A DNA stretch of 34,592 bases from Oscillospiraceae bacterium. Its GTDB lineage: Bacteria > Bacillota > Clostridia > Oscillospirales > UBA929. Position numbers and translations under genes: made by a program. The notes beneath the pieces were generated by a model. It saw nothing but the letters and a program-made list of their open reading frames with translations. It had not been told where the DNA came from and did not search any database. Within the stretch, counting starts at the first letter, position 1, and each line of letters starts with the position of its first letter. Of this stretch, positions 14,812 to 23,864 are shown piece by piece. The stretch lies in contig WRAI01000025.1 of assembly GCA_009780275.1 (NCBI GenBank), positions 1 through 34,592 of the forward strand, given 5' to 3'.

Positions 14812-16695
14812 GTGTCTTTTGATGGCAGGGTTGTTGTTGGGGTTGAAATTGATTCGGAGCAGCTGCGGCGGGGGTTGGAGACAATTGCGGCACTGACAAA
14901 GGCCGGCGGTAAGTTGGCGCTTGCCAATATGCACGGTATTGGTGCGGCGGTAGCGCATGTGGGTGCGGGGATAATTTCGATGTCGCGCGAGAGTGTTGTT
15001 GCAGCGCGTATCGCGATGGATGGACAGGTGCGGCAATCCGGGTTTGCGCAGGTGGGTGTCAATATGTCGCTGGGTGTTGCGGCAGGCGTAGGTGCCGGTA
15101 TGCCGGCGGTGGCCGCGGCGGGGCAGCGCGTGGTTCATAACGTGCGCACCGCCATGATGCAGGCGGCGCGGATTTCGTCGCCGTCGCAGGTAATGCGAGA
15201 TATTATCGGGCGGAATTTGTCGTTGGGTGTTGCGGCGGGCATTGCCGACGGTGAGAGTGAAGCTGTGCGGGCGGCGCGACAGTTGGCACAGTCGATTTTA
15301 TCGGCGTCGCAGGAGTGGATTAACAACGAGGCGTTCTTTGGGCGGTTGGATACCGAGGGGCAGCTGGAGGCCTACCGTGAATTGCAGCGTGTGTTTGCGG
15401 CGGGCAGTGCCGAGCGGCTGCGCATTGAGCGTGAGATCCATACGCTGGAACAGCGGCGGTTGGCTGAGGTTGATCGAGCGCGCGCCGATGCATTGGCAGC
15501 GGAGAGGCAGCGTATTGGTGATGAGGCGCACTTTGGACGGTTGGATATTGAGGGACAACTGGCGGCTTATCGCGAGCTGCGGAACCAGTTTGCCGAAGGT
15601 ACCGAAGAACGGCGGCGTATTGAGCGCGAGATTCATACATTGGAACAGCGGCGGCTGGCTGAAATTGATCGTGAGCGAGCTGACGCATTCGTTGAGGATA
15701 GGCAATATATTGCCGATGAGGTGCGTTTTAATCAAATGTCACTGACGGCACAGTATAATGCGTGGTTAGATGTGCTATCCCGCTATGGTGAGGGTACGCG
15801 GGAGCATGAGCAGGCGTTGCGGCAGTTGCGGGAAGTGATTCTGTCAATTGACAACGCAATTGACAGCTTAAATGCTTCGTATGATACGGCGTTGGCGCGG
15901 CGGACACAGCAGTTGGTTGACAGTTTCGGATTGTTTGACGCGCCGCGGGAGCAGGGATTTGTTGAAAGCGGGCAGATTATGGCCAATCTGCAAGACCAGG
16001 TGCGTTTGCTGGAAAATTGGGCAGGCAATCTGGCGGAATTGTCGGCACGGGGCGTGCTCGACGAGCAATTGCTGGCCGACTTGGAGCGACTGGGACCGCA
16101 GAGCAATGCGCAGGTGAAGGCGTTGTTACGCATGAGCGATGAACAATTAGAGCGGTACAACGCGCTGTATTTGGAGCGATTGCGCATTGCTGAGGCGCAG
16201 GCGACTGAAGAGTTGCGCGGGATGCGTGAGAGTCTTGACAGACAAATTGAATATCTGATGGTGAGCAGTGTGGCGGCGGCACGTGAGGCTGAGAGCATCG
16301 GTGCGGCGATGGCAAGTGGTATTGGGCTGGGCGTGGAAAAGAGCCGCGACGCATTGCGTGATGTGATGCTGGATGTGATTGACGATATTGCCGAAGAAGT
16401 GCTTGATGCTTCGGGGTGGACATTGTTGACGGGCATGATGGACAAGCTGGCCAACCAGATGGCGATGCGGCGCCGCGATGACTGGAGTTTGTTTGAAAAC
16501 GGTGAGCAGTTTCTCCGGCATACGGCACGCGCGATGGTACCGACATCCTACAATGCGTTAGCGGCGCAGAGCGCACAGCAACCGGCGATTCAGGCGAATT
16601 TTACCGTTGAGGCGACAGGCAGTACGCGGCGGTTGGTAGAGCTGCTGGGATTGGAATTGCGGCGTGTGGAGCAGTTGAATGGGGGGTGGTATTGA
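14812..16695 (+). CDS. tail tape measure protein
   Basis: This 627-residue protein starts at GTG 14812, seven bases after the Gp15 stop. It is Ala/Gly-rich and hydrophobic in the first 150 residues (two similar segments with LGVAAGV and LGVAAGI) and then highly helical and charged. Three 65-residue repeats occupy residues 173-367. In other phages, the length of this protein sets tail length; 627 residues predicts a tail of roughly 90-100 nm by the usual 0.15 nm per residue. A final strand-rich end (AIQANFTVEATGSTRRLVELL) resembles tape measure C-termini. Confidence 0.88.
   Translation: MSFDGRVVVGVEIDSEQLRRGLETIAALTKAGGKLALANMHGIGAAVAHVGAGIISMSRESVVAARIAMDGQVRQSGFAQVGVNMSLGVAAGVGAGMPAVAAAGQRVVHNVRTAMMQAARISSPSQVMRDIIGRNLSLGVAAGIADGESEAVRAARQLAQSILSASQEWINNEAFFGRLDTEGQLEAYRELQRVFAAGSAERLRIEREIHTLEQRRLAEVDRARADALAAERQRIGDEAHFGRLDIEGQLAAYRELRNQFAEGTEERRRIEREIHTLEQRRLAEIDRERADAFVEDRQYIADEVRFNQMSLTAQYNAWLDVLSRYGEGTREHEQALRQLREVILSIDNAIDSLNASYDTALARRTQQLVDSFGLFDAPREQGFVESGQIMANLQDQVRLLENWAGNLAELSARGVLDEQLLADLERLGPQSNAQVKALLRMSDEQLERYNALYLERLRIAEAQATEELRGMRESLDRQIEYLMVSSVAAAREAESIGAAMASGIGLGVEKSRDALRDVMLDVIDDIAEEVLDASGWTLLTGMMDKLANQMAMRRRDDWSLFENGEQFLRHTARAMVPTSYNALAAQSAQQPAIQANFTVEATGSTRRLVELLGLELRRVEQLNGGWY
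15328..15912 (+). repeat. three tandem 195-bp repeats in tape measure gene
   Basis: Units begin at 15328, 15523 and 15718, exactly 195 bp (65 codons) apart. Each starts with E(A/V)xF(G/N) and carries a coiled-coil segment. Units 1 and 2 share FGRLD-EGQL-AYREL and REIHTLEQRRLAE; unit 3 keeps the frame and length but is diverged (FNQMSLTAQYNAW). Confidence 0.85.
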
Positions 16696-17076
16696 GTGAG
16701 TATCATGAAGATTGACGGCGTTGAATATAACGTGGGAGAGTTGCGCCCGGTGGTGCGGCAGGCGCCGCAGGTTGTTGACCAAGTGACGGCGGGTGTGTTA
16801 CAGAGCGGCCGTGAAATCTGCGACATTATCGGCACAAAGTATGACTTTGAGATGACGGTGGAGCCGCGGTCGGGGCATGATTACAACGAGTTTTACCTCG
16901 ATGTGACTAAGCCGTTGGCGCCGCGGGTTGTGACGCTGCCGTTCGGCGATGAGACACTGACATTTCCAGCGCGGATTGTTGTTGAGAGTGACATGTTACG
17001 CGGCGTGAAGAACGGCAATCGTTGGGGTGGATTGCGCCTGCGAGTTGTTGCGATGGAAAGCGTGAGGCTGGCATGA
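16696..17076 (+). CDS. baseplate-associated phage protein
   Basis: This 126-residue protein starts at GTG immediately after the tape measure stop. It is strand-rich, with IDGVEYNVGELRPVVRQ at the start and DYNEFYLDVTKPLAPRVVT in the middle, as in small distal tail or baseplate proteins. It ends in an ATGA overlap with the next, larger gene. It is shorter than a full distal tail (Dit) protein of about 220-250 residues, so it may be only the N-terminal belt domain or a different baseplate part. Confidence 0.6.
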   Translation: MSIMKIDGVEYNVGELRPVVRQAPQVVDQVTAGVLQSGREICDIIGTKYDFEMTVEPRSGHDYNEFYLDVTKPLAPRVVTLPFGDETLTFPARIVVESDMLRGVKNGNRWGGLRLRVVAMESVRLA

Positions 17077-18794
17077 GCGCGATGTTGCTTTATCGCGATG
17101 TGTCGCCGACGGCGAGCCAAGATGTTGCTGCCGACGCTTACGGGCAGGCTGATTTTTCGATGCTGCCGATATTGTTTGATGAGTCGGCAATATTTACACG
17201 GGAGCAGACATGTGAGCATAACGGGCTACTGCTGGATGGTGAGGCAGAGTATTTTGATTTGAGCAATGCTCATGCGCTGTGGAGTCAAGAGTTGAGTGAC
17301 GCGCAGGGATTCTTTGCGCAGCCGATTGTGCTGGACATGCAGTTTGAGGAGCGGCAGTCGTCAGTGGGCTTGACATTTCATTTTGACATAGAGAGCAATC
17401 TCTTTGCGACGGATATGCACATCTCTTGGTATCGCGGGACGGAATTGCTGGCGCGGCGCGGATTTGCGCCGAATGCGGTTGCTTTTACAACGGCACAGGT
17501 GGTTCAGAATTATGACCGCGTGGAAGTTAGTTTCTTTCGTGTCAACAGGCGATTTTCGCGATTGAGGCTGCAATCGGTACTGTTTGGGATTGTGCGGGCA
17601 TTTGGATCCGACAATTTTTTGATGCGGGGCTGTGAGGTATATCAGGGATATGACCCGGGGCATCGGGCGCAGGTGATTGACAGCGCGAATTTTTCACTGA
17701 TTGCCGACAATGCCGTGCCGTTTTTATTTGCGCGGCATCAGTCGTTGCAGCTATTTTGGGGCGGCAAGTTGTTTGGTACGTATCGGCTGGAATCGGGGCA
17801 AGTGCGGCGCGGTGAGGGGCATAGCCGTGTTGATATCGCAGCGGTGTCGACGTTGGGACTGTTGGAGACGCTGTCGCCGTTTCACGGTGACTTATATTTT
17901 GGCGAGAATGCCGATGTGTTGGCACGGGCGATTGTCGGTGATGAGGTTGCCACTCGGTTGGATTTGTCTCTGGTCGATAAACGGATTTGGGGCTGGATTC
18001 CGTGGGGTAGCCGGCGGGAGGCGTTGACGCAGTTATGCTTTGCGTTGGGGGCGTATTGTCGTGTTGAGGCAGACGGCAGCTTAGCATTGCTGCCGCAAGC
18101 GGAGGGTATTACGCGTGTGGTTGATGCTGACCGTTTGTATCGTGACGGCGTGCTGACGCATGAGACGGCGGCGGCAGTAGAGCTAACAGTGCATCACTTT
18201 TCGCCATTGGCGGCCGATGGTCTGGTGACGTTGTTTGAGGGCGAGATTGAAGGTGAGCATTTGGTGGTGTTTTCGGCGCCGCATTTTAACGTGATTGTAC
18301 ATAATGCTGAGGTGCTGGATGAGAGTGCCAACCATGTGCGTATTCAAGGCAATGGTGGGTCGTGCAGTGTGCGCGGGTTGGCGTATCGGCATTCGACATC
18401 GGTTGTGCGGCGGGAATATCCAGACGCAGGTGGGCGTGAGCGTACTGTTGAGGTGCAGAATATGTTGCTGTCGAGCTGTGACAGTGACGATATGAAGTTT
18501 GAACGGCTGTTTCGGGCTGCTGCTGCCGATTGTCGTTATGAAGGTGATATTTTACTGGTTGATTCGCCCAAAGATATGCCGTTGGTGAATGTTGGTGAGC
18601 GCGTGGTAGTTGGCGGTGTTGACGGATTTGTGTCGAGGCTGCAATTACAATTTGGACACCGGCGTATTCGCGCTGCGGTGCAGGTTGTGGGCCGGGCGGC
18701 CGACGGTGTGACGCATGATGCGCTGCGTGGCGGGACTCACGATGTGTTAAGCGAGAGGACACATAGTGAGATTAGATATGGGGTGAATAAATGA
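17073..18794 (+). CDS. baseplate/tail-associated protein
   Basis: The start is ATG 17073 in the ATGA overlap, giving 573 residues. The protein is strand-rich throughout. The N-terminal 200 residues resemble a carbohydrate-binding or fibre-base domain (FEERQSSVGLTFHFD), and the central part (HRAQVIDSANFSLIADNAVP, then WGGKLFGTYRLESG) fits the hub-like fold of tail-associated proteins. It lies directly after the small baseplate gene and before the fibre genes, and couples to the next gene by ATGA. No peptidase motif was seen. Confidence 0.65.
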   Translation: MSAMLLYRDVSPTASQDVAADAYGQADFSMLPILFDESAIFTREQTCEHNGLLLDGEAEYFDLSNAHALWSQELSDAQGFFAQPIVLDMQFEERQSSVGLTFHFDIESNLFATDMHISWYRGTELLARRGFAPNAVAFTTAQVVQNYDRVEVSFFRVNRRFSRLRLQSVLFGIVRAFGSDNFLMRGCEVYQGYDPGHRAQVIDSANFSLIADNAVPFLFARHQSLQLFWGGKLFGTYRLESGQVRRGEGHSRVDIAAVSTLGLLETLSPFHGDLYFGENADVLARAIVGDEVATRLDLSLVDKRIWGWIPWGSRREALTQLCFALGAYCRVEADGSLALLPQAEGITRVVDADRLYRDGVLTHETAAAVELTVHHFSPLAADGLVTLFEGEIEGEHLVVFSAPHFNVIVHNAEVLDESANHVRIQGNGGSCSVRGLAYRHSTSVVRREYPDAGGRERTVEVQNMLLSSCDSDDMKFERLFRAAAADCRYEGDILLVDSPKDMPLVNVGERVVVGGVDGFVSRLQLQFGHRRIRAAVQVVGRAADGVTHDALRGGTHDVLSERTHSEIRYGVNK

Positions 18795-19684
18795 GGTTTA
18801 CAGAGAATTACAGGCTGCGGATGCCGCAGGGATTTGAACAGTATGACATTGACGACCACAACTATAATTACCGGCGTGTTGATGAGGCGGTCAGGTCGGT
18901 GGAGCGGGCTGTTGAGGCATTGGATGTGGTTGTGAGAGAATGCGGATGCGACGATATGGAGTTTGCCCATGCCGTTGCAGTGGCTGAAATGGCGAAAGTT
19001 GTTGCCGGCAACGCCGCCGAAACAGTGCATAGACACGCAGGCAACGTAGACAATCCGCACCGCGTGACGGCGGCGCAGATTGGGGCAGACCCTGAGGGCA
19101 GCGCGGCAGCGGTGCAAAGCAATCTTGACAGTCAACATGGGCGTGTATGGTTTGCGCGGTCAACAACGGATGTCGCTGACCGTGCAAAAATAGCAACGCT
19201 TGACGACGGACAGCCGCCTTTTGTGCTGAAAGAGGGTGTGACTGTTGCGGTGTTTTTTGAAAACGCAACAAATACCGCTGAAGATGTTTGGCTAAACATT
19301 GGCCGAACAGCGCCGCTCGCAGTTGTTTGGGAAAATAATGTTGGGTTGGCAGGGCCGGTATGGAGGGCGAGAAAAACGATTCTGTTTACGCTGGGCATCA
19401 ACAACCGATGGCATATTCTTAACCCGAATATAAGCGCGCATATGCTGCAGCCCGGCGCGACGGCGGTGACGGGAACATTTGCGGCGGCGAGCGGGGTGCA
19501 AGCTGAGATTTCGTTGGGGTTTGTGCCGAGTCGAGTTTTGTTTTGGCAATGGTTTTCGGCAAGCGCAGAACCGAATCCAAGCCCCGTTGTGCGGGGTGCG
19601 CAACTGCATCCCATGACAAGCGCGACGCGCTTTTGGGCAACGCCGAACTTTTCCGGAACTGCCGAGTACATAGCATTTAGATGA
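18791..19684 (+). CDS. tail fibre protein
   Basis: This 297-residue protein overlaps the previous gene at ATGA. Residues 1-85 are helical (VDEAVRSVERAVEALDV), then HAGNVDNPHRVTAAQIGA, a motif common in phage tail fibres and adaptors, followed by strand-rich sequence ending in FSGTAEYIAFR. The repeated DNPHxVTxxQxGA type motif is well known in Firmicute fibre proteins. It probably contributes to host recognition together with the 19990 gene. Confidence 0.8.
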   Translation: MRFTENYRLRMPQGFEQYDIDDHNYNYRRVDEAVRSVERAVEALDVVVRECGCDDMEFAHAVAVAEMAKVVAGNAAETVHRHAGNVDNPHRVTAAQIGADPEGSAAAVQSNLDSQHGRVWFARSTTDVADRAKIATLDDGQPPFVLKEGVTVAVFFENATNTAEDVWLNIGRTAPLAVVWENNVGLAGPVWRARKTILFTLGINNRWHILNPNISAHMLQPGATAVTGTFAAASGVQAEISLGFVPSRVLFWQWFSASAEPNPSPVVRGAQLHPMTSATRFWATPNFSGTAEYIAFR

Positions 19685-19691
19685 GGAGGCG

Positions 19692-20003
19692 ATGATGCGA
19701 GAATTTTACATTCAGCCCGATAAGACGACGTCCAACGTGCCGTTTGACAATATTGACGGCTGGTGGGTCGAGGGCGATTTGGCGGATAAAATCATGGAAC
19801 TGATGCCGCTTTTTGCTTTCGTGACTGATGAAAGCGGCAACTTGATCGATGTGACAGAAATGGAGCGCCCAGAAGATGAACATGCTGAAGTTTGGCCGAT
19901 GATGACGATTGATGACTTGGTTATCGAAGTGGCCAGGATTTCGGCGCAGTTAGACAATTTGGTTGAGAAAGAGAAAAGTGGGGTGGATTGTGGGTCGGTT
20001 TAA
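19692..20003 (+). CDS. small tail-region protein
   Basis: This 103-residue acidic protein starts at ATG 19692 (or 19695) after AGGAGGCG. It begins FYIQPDKTTSNVPFDNIDG and has a C-terminal coiled helix (LVIEVARISAQLDNLVEKEK). Such small proteins often lie between fibre genes as fibre chaperones or the XkdX/short fibre linker; no clear family match is visible. Its 3' end overlaps the next gene by 14 nt if the latter starts at 19990. Confidence 0.65.
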   Translation: MMREFYIQPDKTTSNVPFDNIDGWWVEGDLADKIMELMPLFAFVTDESGNLIDVTEMERPEDEHAEVWPMMTIDDLVIEVARISAQLDNLVEKEKSGVDCGSV

Positions 20004-21723
20004 CAGACGCGATGTGCGGGACAGAATAGTGGAATTTCCGCGCCGTTATATATTGCGTGACACGGCGACGGGTGCGGCGGGACAGATCGTAGATCTTGAG
20101 CCGCATCCGGGCAAGGTGGTGCAGGAGGGCACAAAAATTAACCGCGCGCACGCGCAGCCGATAGAAGATTGGTTGGCCGAAACGCCGCAAATTGCGCCGG
20201 CGGTCGGTGCTATTCCGATTGCTGATGCACGGCGCGAGATTGGATTGTGGCAAAATTGCGTTGAGTTGACGGCAGCGGTCGACATTGCGGAGGGTGACGG
20301 CGTGCGTATGACCAACGATGGCGTAGCGGTGGTTGGGGCGACGTATTCGTTGGCGCCGTCAGTGCGGCTGGCGCGTGAAGACGGGTTGTCGGCGTTTTCT
20401 GATGGGTCGGTGATTTGCGGGGAGGCGCAGGACAGTAATAGTTTTTTTGTAGCGCGGGAATTAAGTGGCGATGTTGTGTTGGAGGTATGGCGTGTGCCGG
20501 CAGGCGGTGTTGGGTTAGAGCGGTTGAGTGTATGGACGCTGCCGCGATTGCCGGGCATGATGGATGGGCAGGCGAGTCTGTTTTCGGCGTGCATTGACGG
20601 GCAATGTGATGACCTTGACGGCAGCGGTAATATTGGAATGCTTTTATATTACGCAGAAGACCGAGAAAGGGATCGAAGGGGGTATTTTGCACAGCCCTTT
20701 CGCATCGTAAACAATCAGATTGCCATTGGGTTACAAGCTGAAGCTGTGTTTGTTGGCGTGATGGGCGGCAATGCGCCGGCGGCAGTTGTGGTAGTTGATA
20801 AAGGTCGATTTGTGGCGATGACGGGCGATGACATGTGCTTGCTGGAAGTGATAGCTGATGCAGGCCGGCTATCGGTGGACATATTAAGTCGTTTGCCGGC
20901 ACCTCATAGGCCGAACGGTGGTGGAATTTCGGCACAGTTGGCAAGGATGTCAGACAATCGCGTATTGATAATAACGCATGACAGCGGAACAAGGTTGCGT
21001 GCGCGGGTGGTTGATGTGATTGGCGATGCACTCCAAACGATTGGTGACACGCGGGATATTGGCAGTGATACGCCCGGTGGTATGTTTGTTGCCAACTTTG
21101 TCGTGCCGATTGCCGACAATGTCTGTGCTTTATTGAGCGAGACGAACACACCAGGCGGCGTCAACCGTGAGCCGCAGCGGATACATATTTTGCGCGTTGA
21201 AAATGGACAGCTGCAAATGACAGCAAGTGCTGTTACGGCACGGACAAGCGGCGTAAAGCCGTTGACAGGCAACCGATTTCTCAATTTTCACACTGAGAAT
21301 GCCAACGGTACGGGCGCAGTGATGGCGACGGCGTATACGTTGACGGAGAGCGGTGCCTTGGCGCCGACGGCAAGCCATCGTGCGTCACCAGCCAATTCGC
21401 TGTTGAATGGCAGCATCTATATTATGCCGCACAACCCGTTTGTGGTATTGGGCGCAGGCGGGCACTGGGTGACGTGGTGGCACAGTGACGAGTTGGATCA
21501 ATTGCTGGGCATTGCGGCAGAGAATATTGCGGCAGGCCAGCGAGGGTTGGTTGCTGTTGCGCCGGGGCGTGTGGCGGCGGTGCGGATTCCGACAGATGAT
21601 TCGGCGCGGGTGTTTTTGCTGGGCGGCAATTTATATGTGACGGAGCAGACAGACTTGGATCTGCTAGCGGTCGGATTTCGTGATGCTGACGGCACATTGA
21701 TTTTCACAGGTGGTATGGTATGA
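19990..21723 (+). CDS. large receptor-binding-like phage protein
   Basis: I place the start at GTG 19990 (MGRFNRRDV), with GGGGTGG upstream; GTG 19978 and TTG 19963 are in frame. The product is about 577 residues. After a short linker domain (up to about 90) it consists of repeated strand pairs with Gly/Asp turns (for example VVVVDKGRFVAMTGDDM and ARMSDNRVLIITHDSG), which suggests a beta-propeller. Proteins like this at the end of the tail module usually bind the cell surface. It couples to the next gene by overlapping ATGATG. Confidence 0.65.
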   Translation: MGRFNRRDVRDRIVEFPRRYILRDTATGAAGQIVDLEPHPGKVVQEGTKINRAHAQPIEDWLAETPQIAPAVGAIPIADARREIGLWQNCVELTAAVDIAEGDGVRMTNDGVAVVGATYSLAPSVRLAREDGLSAFSDGSVICGEAQDSNSFFVARELSGDVVLEVWRVPAGGVGLERLSVWTLPRLPGMMDGQASLFSACIDGQCDDLDGSGNIGMLLYYAEDRERDRRGYFAQPFRIVNNQIAIGLQAEAVFVGVMGGNAPAAVVVVDKGRFVAMTGDDMCLLEVIADAGRLSVDILSRLPAPHRPNGGGISAQLARMSDNRVLIITHDSGTRLRARVVDVIGDALQTIGDTRDIGSDTPGGMFVANFVVPIADNVCALLSETNTPGGVNREPQRIHILRVENGQLQMTASAVTARTSGVKPLTGNRFLNFHTENANGTGAVMATAYTLTESGALAPTASHRASPANSLLNGSIYIMPHNPFVVLGAGGHWVTWWHSDELDQLLGIAAENIAAGQRGLVAVAPGRVAAVRIPTDDSARVFLLGGNLYVTEQTDLDLLAVGFRDADGTLIFTGGMV

Positions 21724-22160
21724 TGCCGTTGGTTTACGACCGCACTGATAGTGATGTGCAGCAAGCACGGGTGATTTTGGCGAGCGGGCGCAACGCTGCC
21801 GAGCGGCTGAAAGGCTGTTATGACCATGTTGACCGCAATCGTGTAGGATTGGCGGTCAATGAATTGGCGGCATGGATGCGGATAAATGGCTATCGTACGA
21901 ATGCGCGCGGGCTAACCGATTGGCGGCAGGATTCGATGGTGACACGTCAACGTGGCGAGATGCTGCTGGAAAGTGTGGCGGCAGTGCGGCGCGACTTTGT
22001 GACGTTTCTTGACACACCGAGGTTGCCGGATAGTTTATTTGTCATGAATCACCACAACGCTAACGCGTTGGAGCGAGTGTTGGCTGATTTGCAGGAGATG
22101 GTTTCGTGGATAGAACGGAATCGGGATATGTACTTTAGCGATATTACATTCTATCAATGA
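21720..22160 (+). CDS. helical tail-module protein
   Basis: This 146-residue helical protein overlaps the preceding stop by four bases. It has regular charged helices (VQQARVILASGRNAAERLK and later ALERVLADLQEMVSWIERN). I do not recognise a family. The position between receptor-binding protein and lysis genes suggests a fibre accessory or chaperone. Confidence 0.6.
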   Translation: MMPLVYDRTDSDVQQARVILASGRNAAERLKGCYDHVDRNRVGLAVNELAAWMRINGYRTNARGLTDWRQDSMVTRQRGEMLLESVAAVRRDFVTFLDTPRLPDSLFVMNHHNANALERVLADLQEMVSWIERNRDMYFSDITFYQ

Positions 22161-22178
22161 TTTGAGGGGAGAAGAGCA

Positions 22179-22472
22179 ATGACGCGAACACAAGGAGAAC
22201 GCATTGCAGCGTTGGAAATGTCAGTGGAAACGGCACACAAACGGCTGGATGACCAAGCCAGGATTTTGGAAAATATGCGTGAAATAGCGGTAGCGATCAA
22301 GGGGATGCTGGGCGAGATGCAGTATATGCGGGGAGACATTGATGCTATTAAGATTGATGTGGAAATGCAAAAGGCTAAGCCGGGCAAGCGTTGGGAAATC
22401 ATGGTGGAGCAACTGATTGCATTGATGTGCGCAGGCCTGATTGGCGGATTGTTAACTCGGCTGTTTCTGTAA
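22179..22472 (+). CDS. XhlA-like lysis-associated protein
   Basis: This 97-residue protein starts after GGGGAGAAG. It has an N-terminal coiled coil (RIAALEMSVETAHKRLDDQA) and one C-terminal membrane helix (MVEQLIALMCAGLIGGLLTRLFL region), the layout of haemolysin XhlA proteins of PBSX and relatives, which act with the holin and amidase in lysis. The next gene starts immediately after its stop, so the pair is expressed together. Confidence 0.8.
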   Translation: MTRTQGERIAALEMSVETAHKRLDDQARILENMREIAVAIKGMLGEMQYMRGDIDAIKIDVEMQKAKPGKRWEIMVEQLIALMCAGLIGGLLTRLFL

Positions 22473-22655
22473 ATGATGTGGAAATCATTTTGGGAGGACC
22501 TGAACATTCGCAAATGCATGGTATTGGTCATTCTGGGGCTTTACGGCTACGCCATGCACACGACGGGGCAGGATTTGGGCGTTCGTGACATGCTGTTGAT
22601 GGCATTGTCATATTATTTCGGGTATTCGAACGGACATAAGCAGAAAAGAGGATAA
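22473..22655 (+). CDS. small holin-like membrane protein
   Basis: This 60-residue protein begins at the base after the XhlA-like stop. It has one clear hydrophobic helix (KCMVLVILGLYGYAMHT) and a second, weaker one (MLLMALSYYFGYSNG) followed by a short basic tail. Size, position between the XhlA-like protein and the amidase, and tail charge fit a holin that opens the membrane to the lysin. Confidence 0.7.
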   Translation: MMWKSFWEDLNIRKCMVLVILGLYGYAMHTTGQDLGVRDMLLMALSYYFGYSNGHKQKRG

Positions 22656-22659
22656 TTTT

Positions 22660-23469
22660 ATGAGTTTTACAATTCAAGATGCAAATTTGCGTTTTACAAA
22701 CAATCAAAATCGCGGCAACACGACCAATACGATTATTATTCACCATGTTTACGGGCGCGGTACAGTGCGCGACATTCATCGATGGCATCAAGGTCGCGGA
22801 TGGTCGGGCATCGGCTATCATTTTTACGTCGATTTCGACGGCTCAATTTGGCGGGGACGCGATATGCGACATGTCGGAGCGCACACCGTCGGGCAGAATA
22901 ATACGTCGGTTGCCATCGTTGTCAACGGCAACCACCACACCAATGACCGCGTGAGTGACGCTATGTTTAATGCACTGGTTTGGCTGGTCGGGCATATTCG
23001 AAGCGTGTATGGAAACTTGTTGGTACGTGGGCATGATGAGTTTGCAAATACAAACTGCCCGGGACGGCATTTCCCGATGGCACGGCTGTGTGAGGCCATC
23101 AGCGGCACGACAACGCCGCCGTTGACGGTACGTCAACAACCTGTGCTGCACACCGTTAACACGTCAACGCAGCCGCTGAACGTGCGTGCTGCGCCGTCGA
23201 GCAACGGCAATATTTTGGGCACATTTGCACGCGGGTCTCGGGTGGCGGTGACGCGCCGTGACGGCGACTGGCTATGGGCGACCAATGGTAGGTTGACGGG
23301 TTGGGCGAGCGCGCAGTTTCTGCGTGAGCTGAACGGTGAAGAATCGGTGCGGCATATGGCAAGTTTAGGGCTGATCGATTCGCCCGATTATTGGATTGGG
23401 CAGCTGCCGAATGTGCGGCATTTGGATACAGTGTTTAACCGCTGGGGGGCAAGCCTATTGATGGGATAG
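22660..23469 (+). CDS. endolysin: amidase with SH3b domain
   Basis: This 269-residue enzyme cleaves the bond between muramic acid and L-alanine of peptidoglycan. The N-terminal Amidase_2 domain shows IIIHHVYGRG (His28/29, zinc ligand), GIGYHFYVDFDG, HVGAH and GHDEFANTNCPG (zinc His and Cys). A linker follows, then an SH3b wall-binding domain (about 165-228; LNVRAAPSSNGNILGTFARG, GWASAQFLREL). The last 40 residues (RHMASLGLIDSPDYW) look like a small extra wall-binding or dimerisation piece. The terminator right after its stop ends the phage operon. Confidence 0.93.
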   Translation: MSFTIQDANLRFTNNQNRGNTTNTIIIHHVYGRGTVRDIHRWHQGRGWSGIGYHFYVDFDGSIWRGRDMRHVGAHTVGQNNTSVAIVVNGNHHTNDRVSDAMFNALVWLVGHIRSVYGNLLVRGHDEFANTNCPGRHFPMARLCEAISGTTTPPLTVRQQPVLHTVNTSTQPLNVRAAPSSNGNILGTFARGSRVAVTRRDGDWLWATNGRLTGWASAQFLRELNGEESVRHMASLGLIDSPDYWIGQLPNVRHLDTVFNRWGASLLMG

Positions 23470-23478
23470 ATAGAAAAA

Positions 23479-23513
23479 GCGTCGTTCGGCTATTAAACCG
23501 GACGACATTTTTA
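23479..23513. terminator. bidirectional terminator
   Basis: GTCGTTCGG (23481-23489) pairs with CCGGACGAC (23498-23506), followed by ATTTTT on the plus strand; the A run at 23474-23478 gives a T run on the minus strand. It separates the convergent endolysin and repressor genes. Confidence 0.85.
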
Positions 23514-23750
23514 TCGGCCAAACAAATCATTTAGCGATACATTCAATACTTTTGAAATGGCGTCAAGTTCGATGTCGGTTACTGTACGCTCGCCGCTTTC
23601 GACTCTTGATATAGAACCGCGACAGATGTAGACGGCCTCCAGCTCCAGCTTTTCGGATAGCTTTTTCTGGCTGAGTCTCATTTTAACACGAGCGTTTTTA
23701 ATGCGCTCGCCTGTGATATTATTTCGATTTCCATCAATAATTCTTGACAT
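23511..23750 (-). CDS. XRE-family repressor
   Basis: The 79-residue product starts at ATG 23750 with AAAGGGG seven bases upstream; a longer frame reaches 23774 but without a ribosome site. ITGERIKNARVKMRLSQKKLSEK followed by RGSISRVESGERTVT is a classic XRE/Cro helix-turn-helix, and the rest (ELDAISKVLNVSLNDLFG) ends the domain; there is no C-terminal peptidase. It is divergent from the sigma-like gene at 23865, with promoter and palindromic operator between, so it probably controls that gene and through it the phage cluster, as Xre does in PBSX. Confidence 0.88.
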   Translation of the reverse strand: MSRIIDGNRNNITGERIKNARVKMRLSQKKLSEKLELEAVYICRGSISRVESGERTVTDIELDAISKVLNVSLNDLFGR

Positions 23751-23767
23751 GTTTACACCCCTTTGTC

Positions 23768-23795
23768 TTGACATAGGACAAAATTAGTGTATACT
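23768..23795 (+). promoter_or_regulatory. promoter of sigma-like gene
   Basis: TTGACA at 23768-23773, a 16-bp spacer, and TATACT at 23790-23795. Confidence 0.75.
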
Positions 23796-23812
23796 GTAAA
23801 ATTGGAAGAAGA

Positions 23813-23829
23813 TGTCCTGAAACAGGACA
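23813..23829. promoter_or_regulatory. putative repressor operator
   Basis: A perfect palindrome, TGTCCTG-aaa-CAGGACA, just downstream of the expected +1 of the promoter at 23768-23795. A half-site-like AGGACA also lies in the promoter spacer (23775-23780). Likely target of the XRE protein. Confidence 0.7.
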
Positions 23830-23864
23830 CAACCAGAGTGTTTTGAAGTTAGGAGGATGTTTAT

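Noticed and set aside
20210..21151. Long minus-strand frames opposite fibre and tape measure genes
   Set aside because: They mirror strong plus-strand genes, are Ser/Pro/His-rich as expected from antisense GC codons, and lack ribosome sites.
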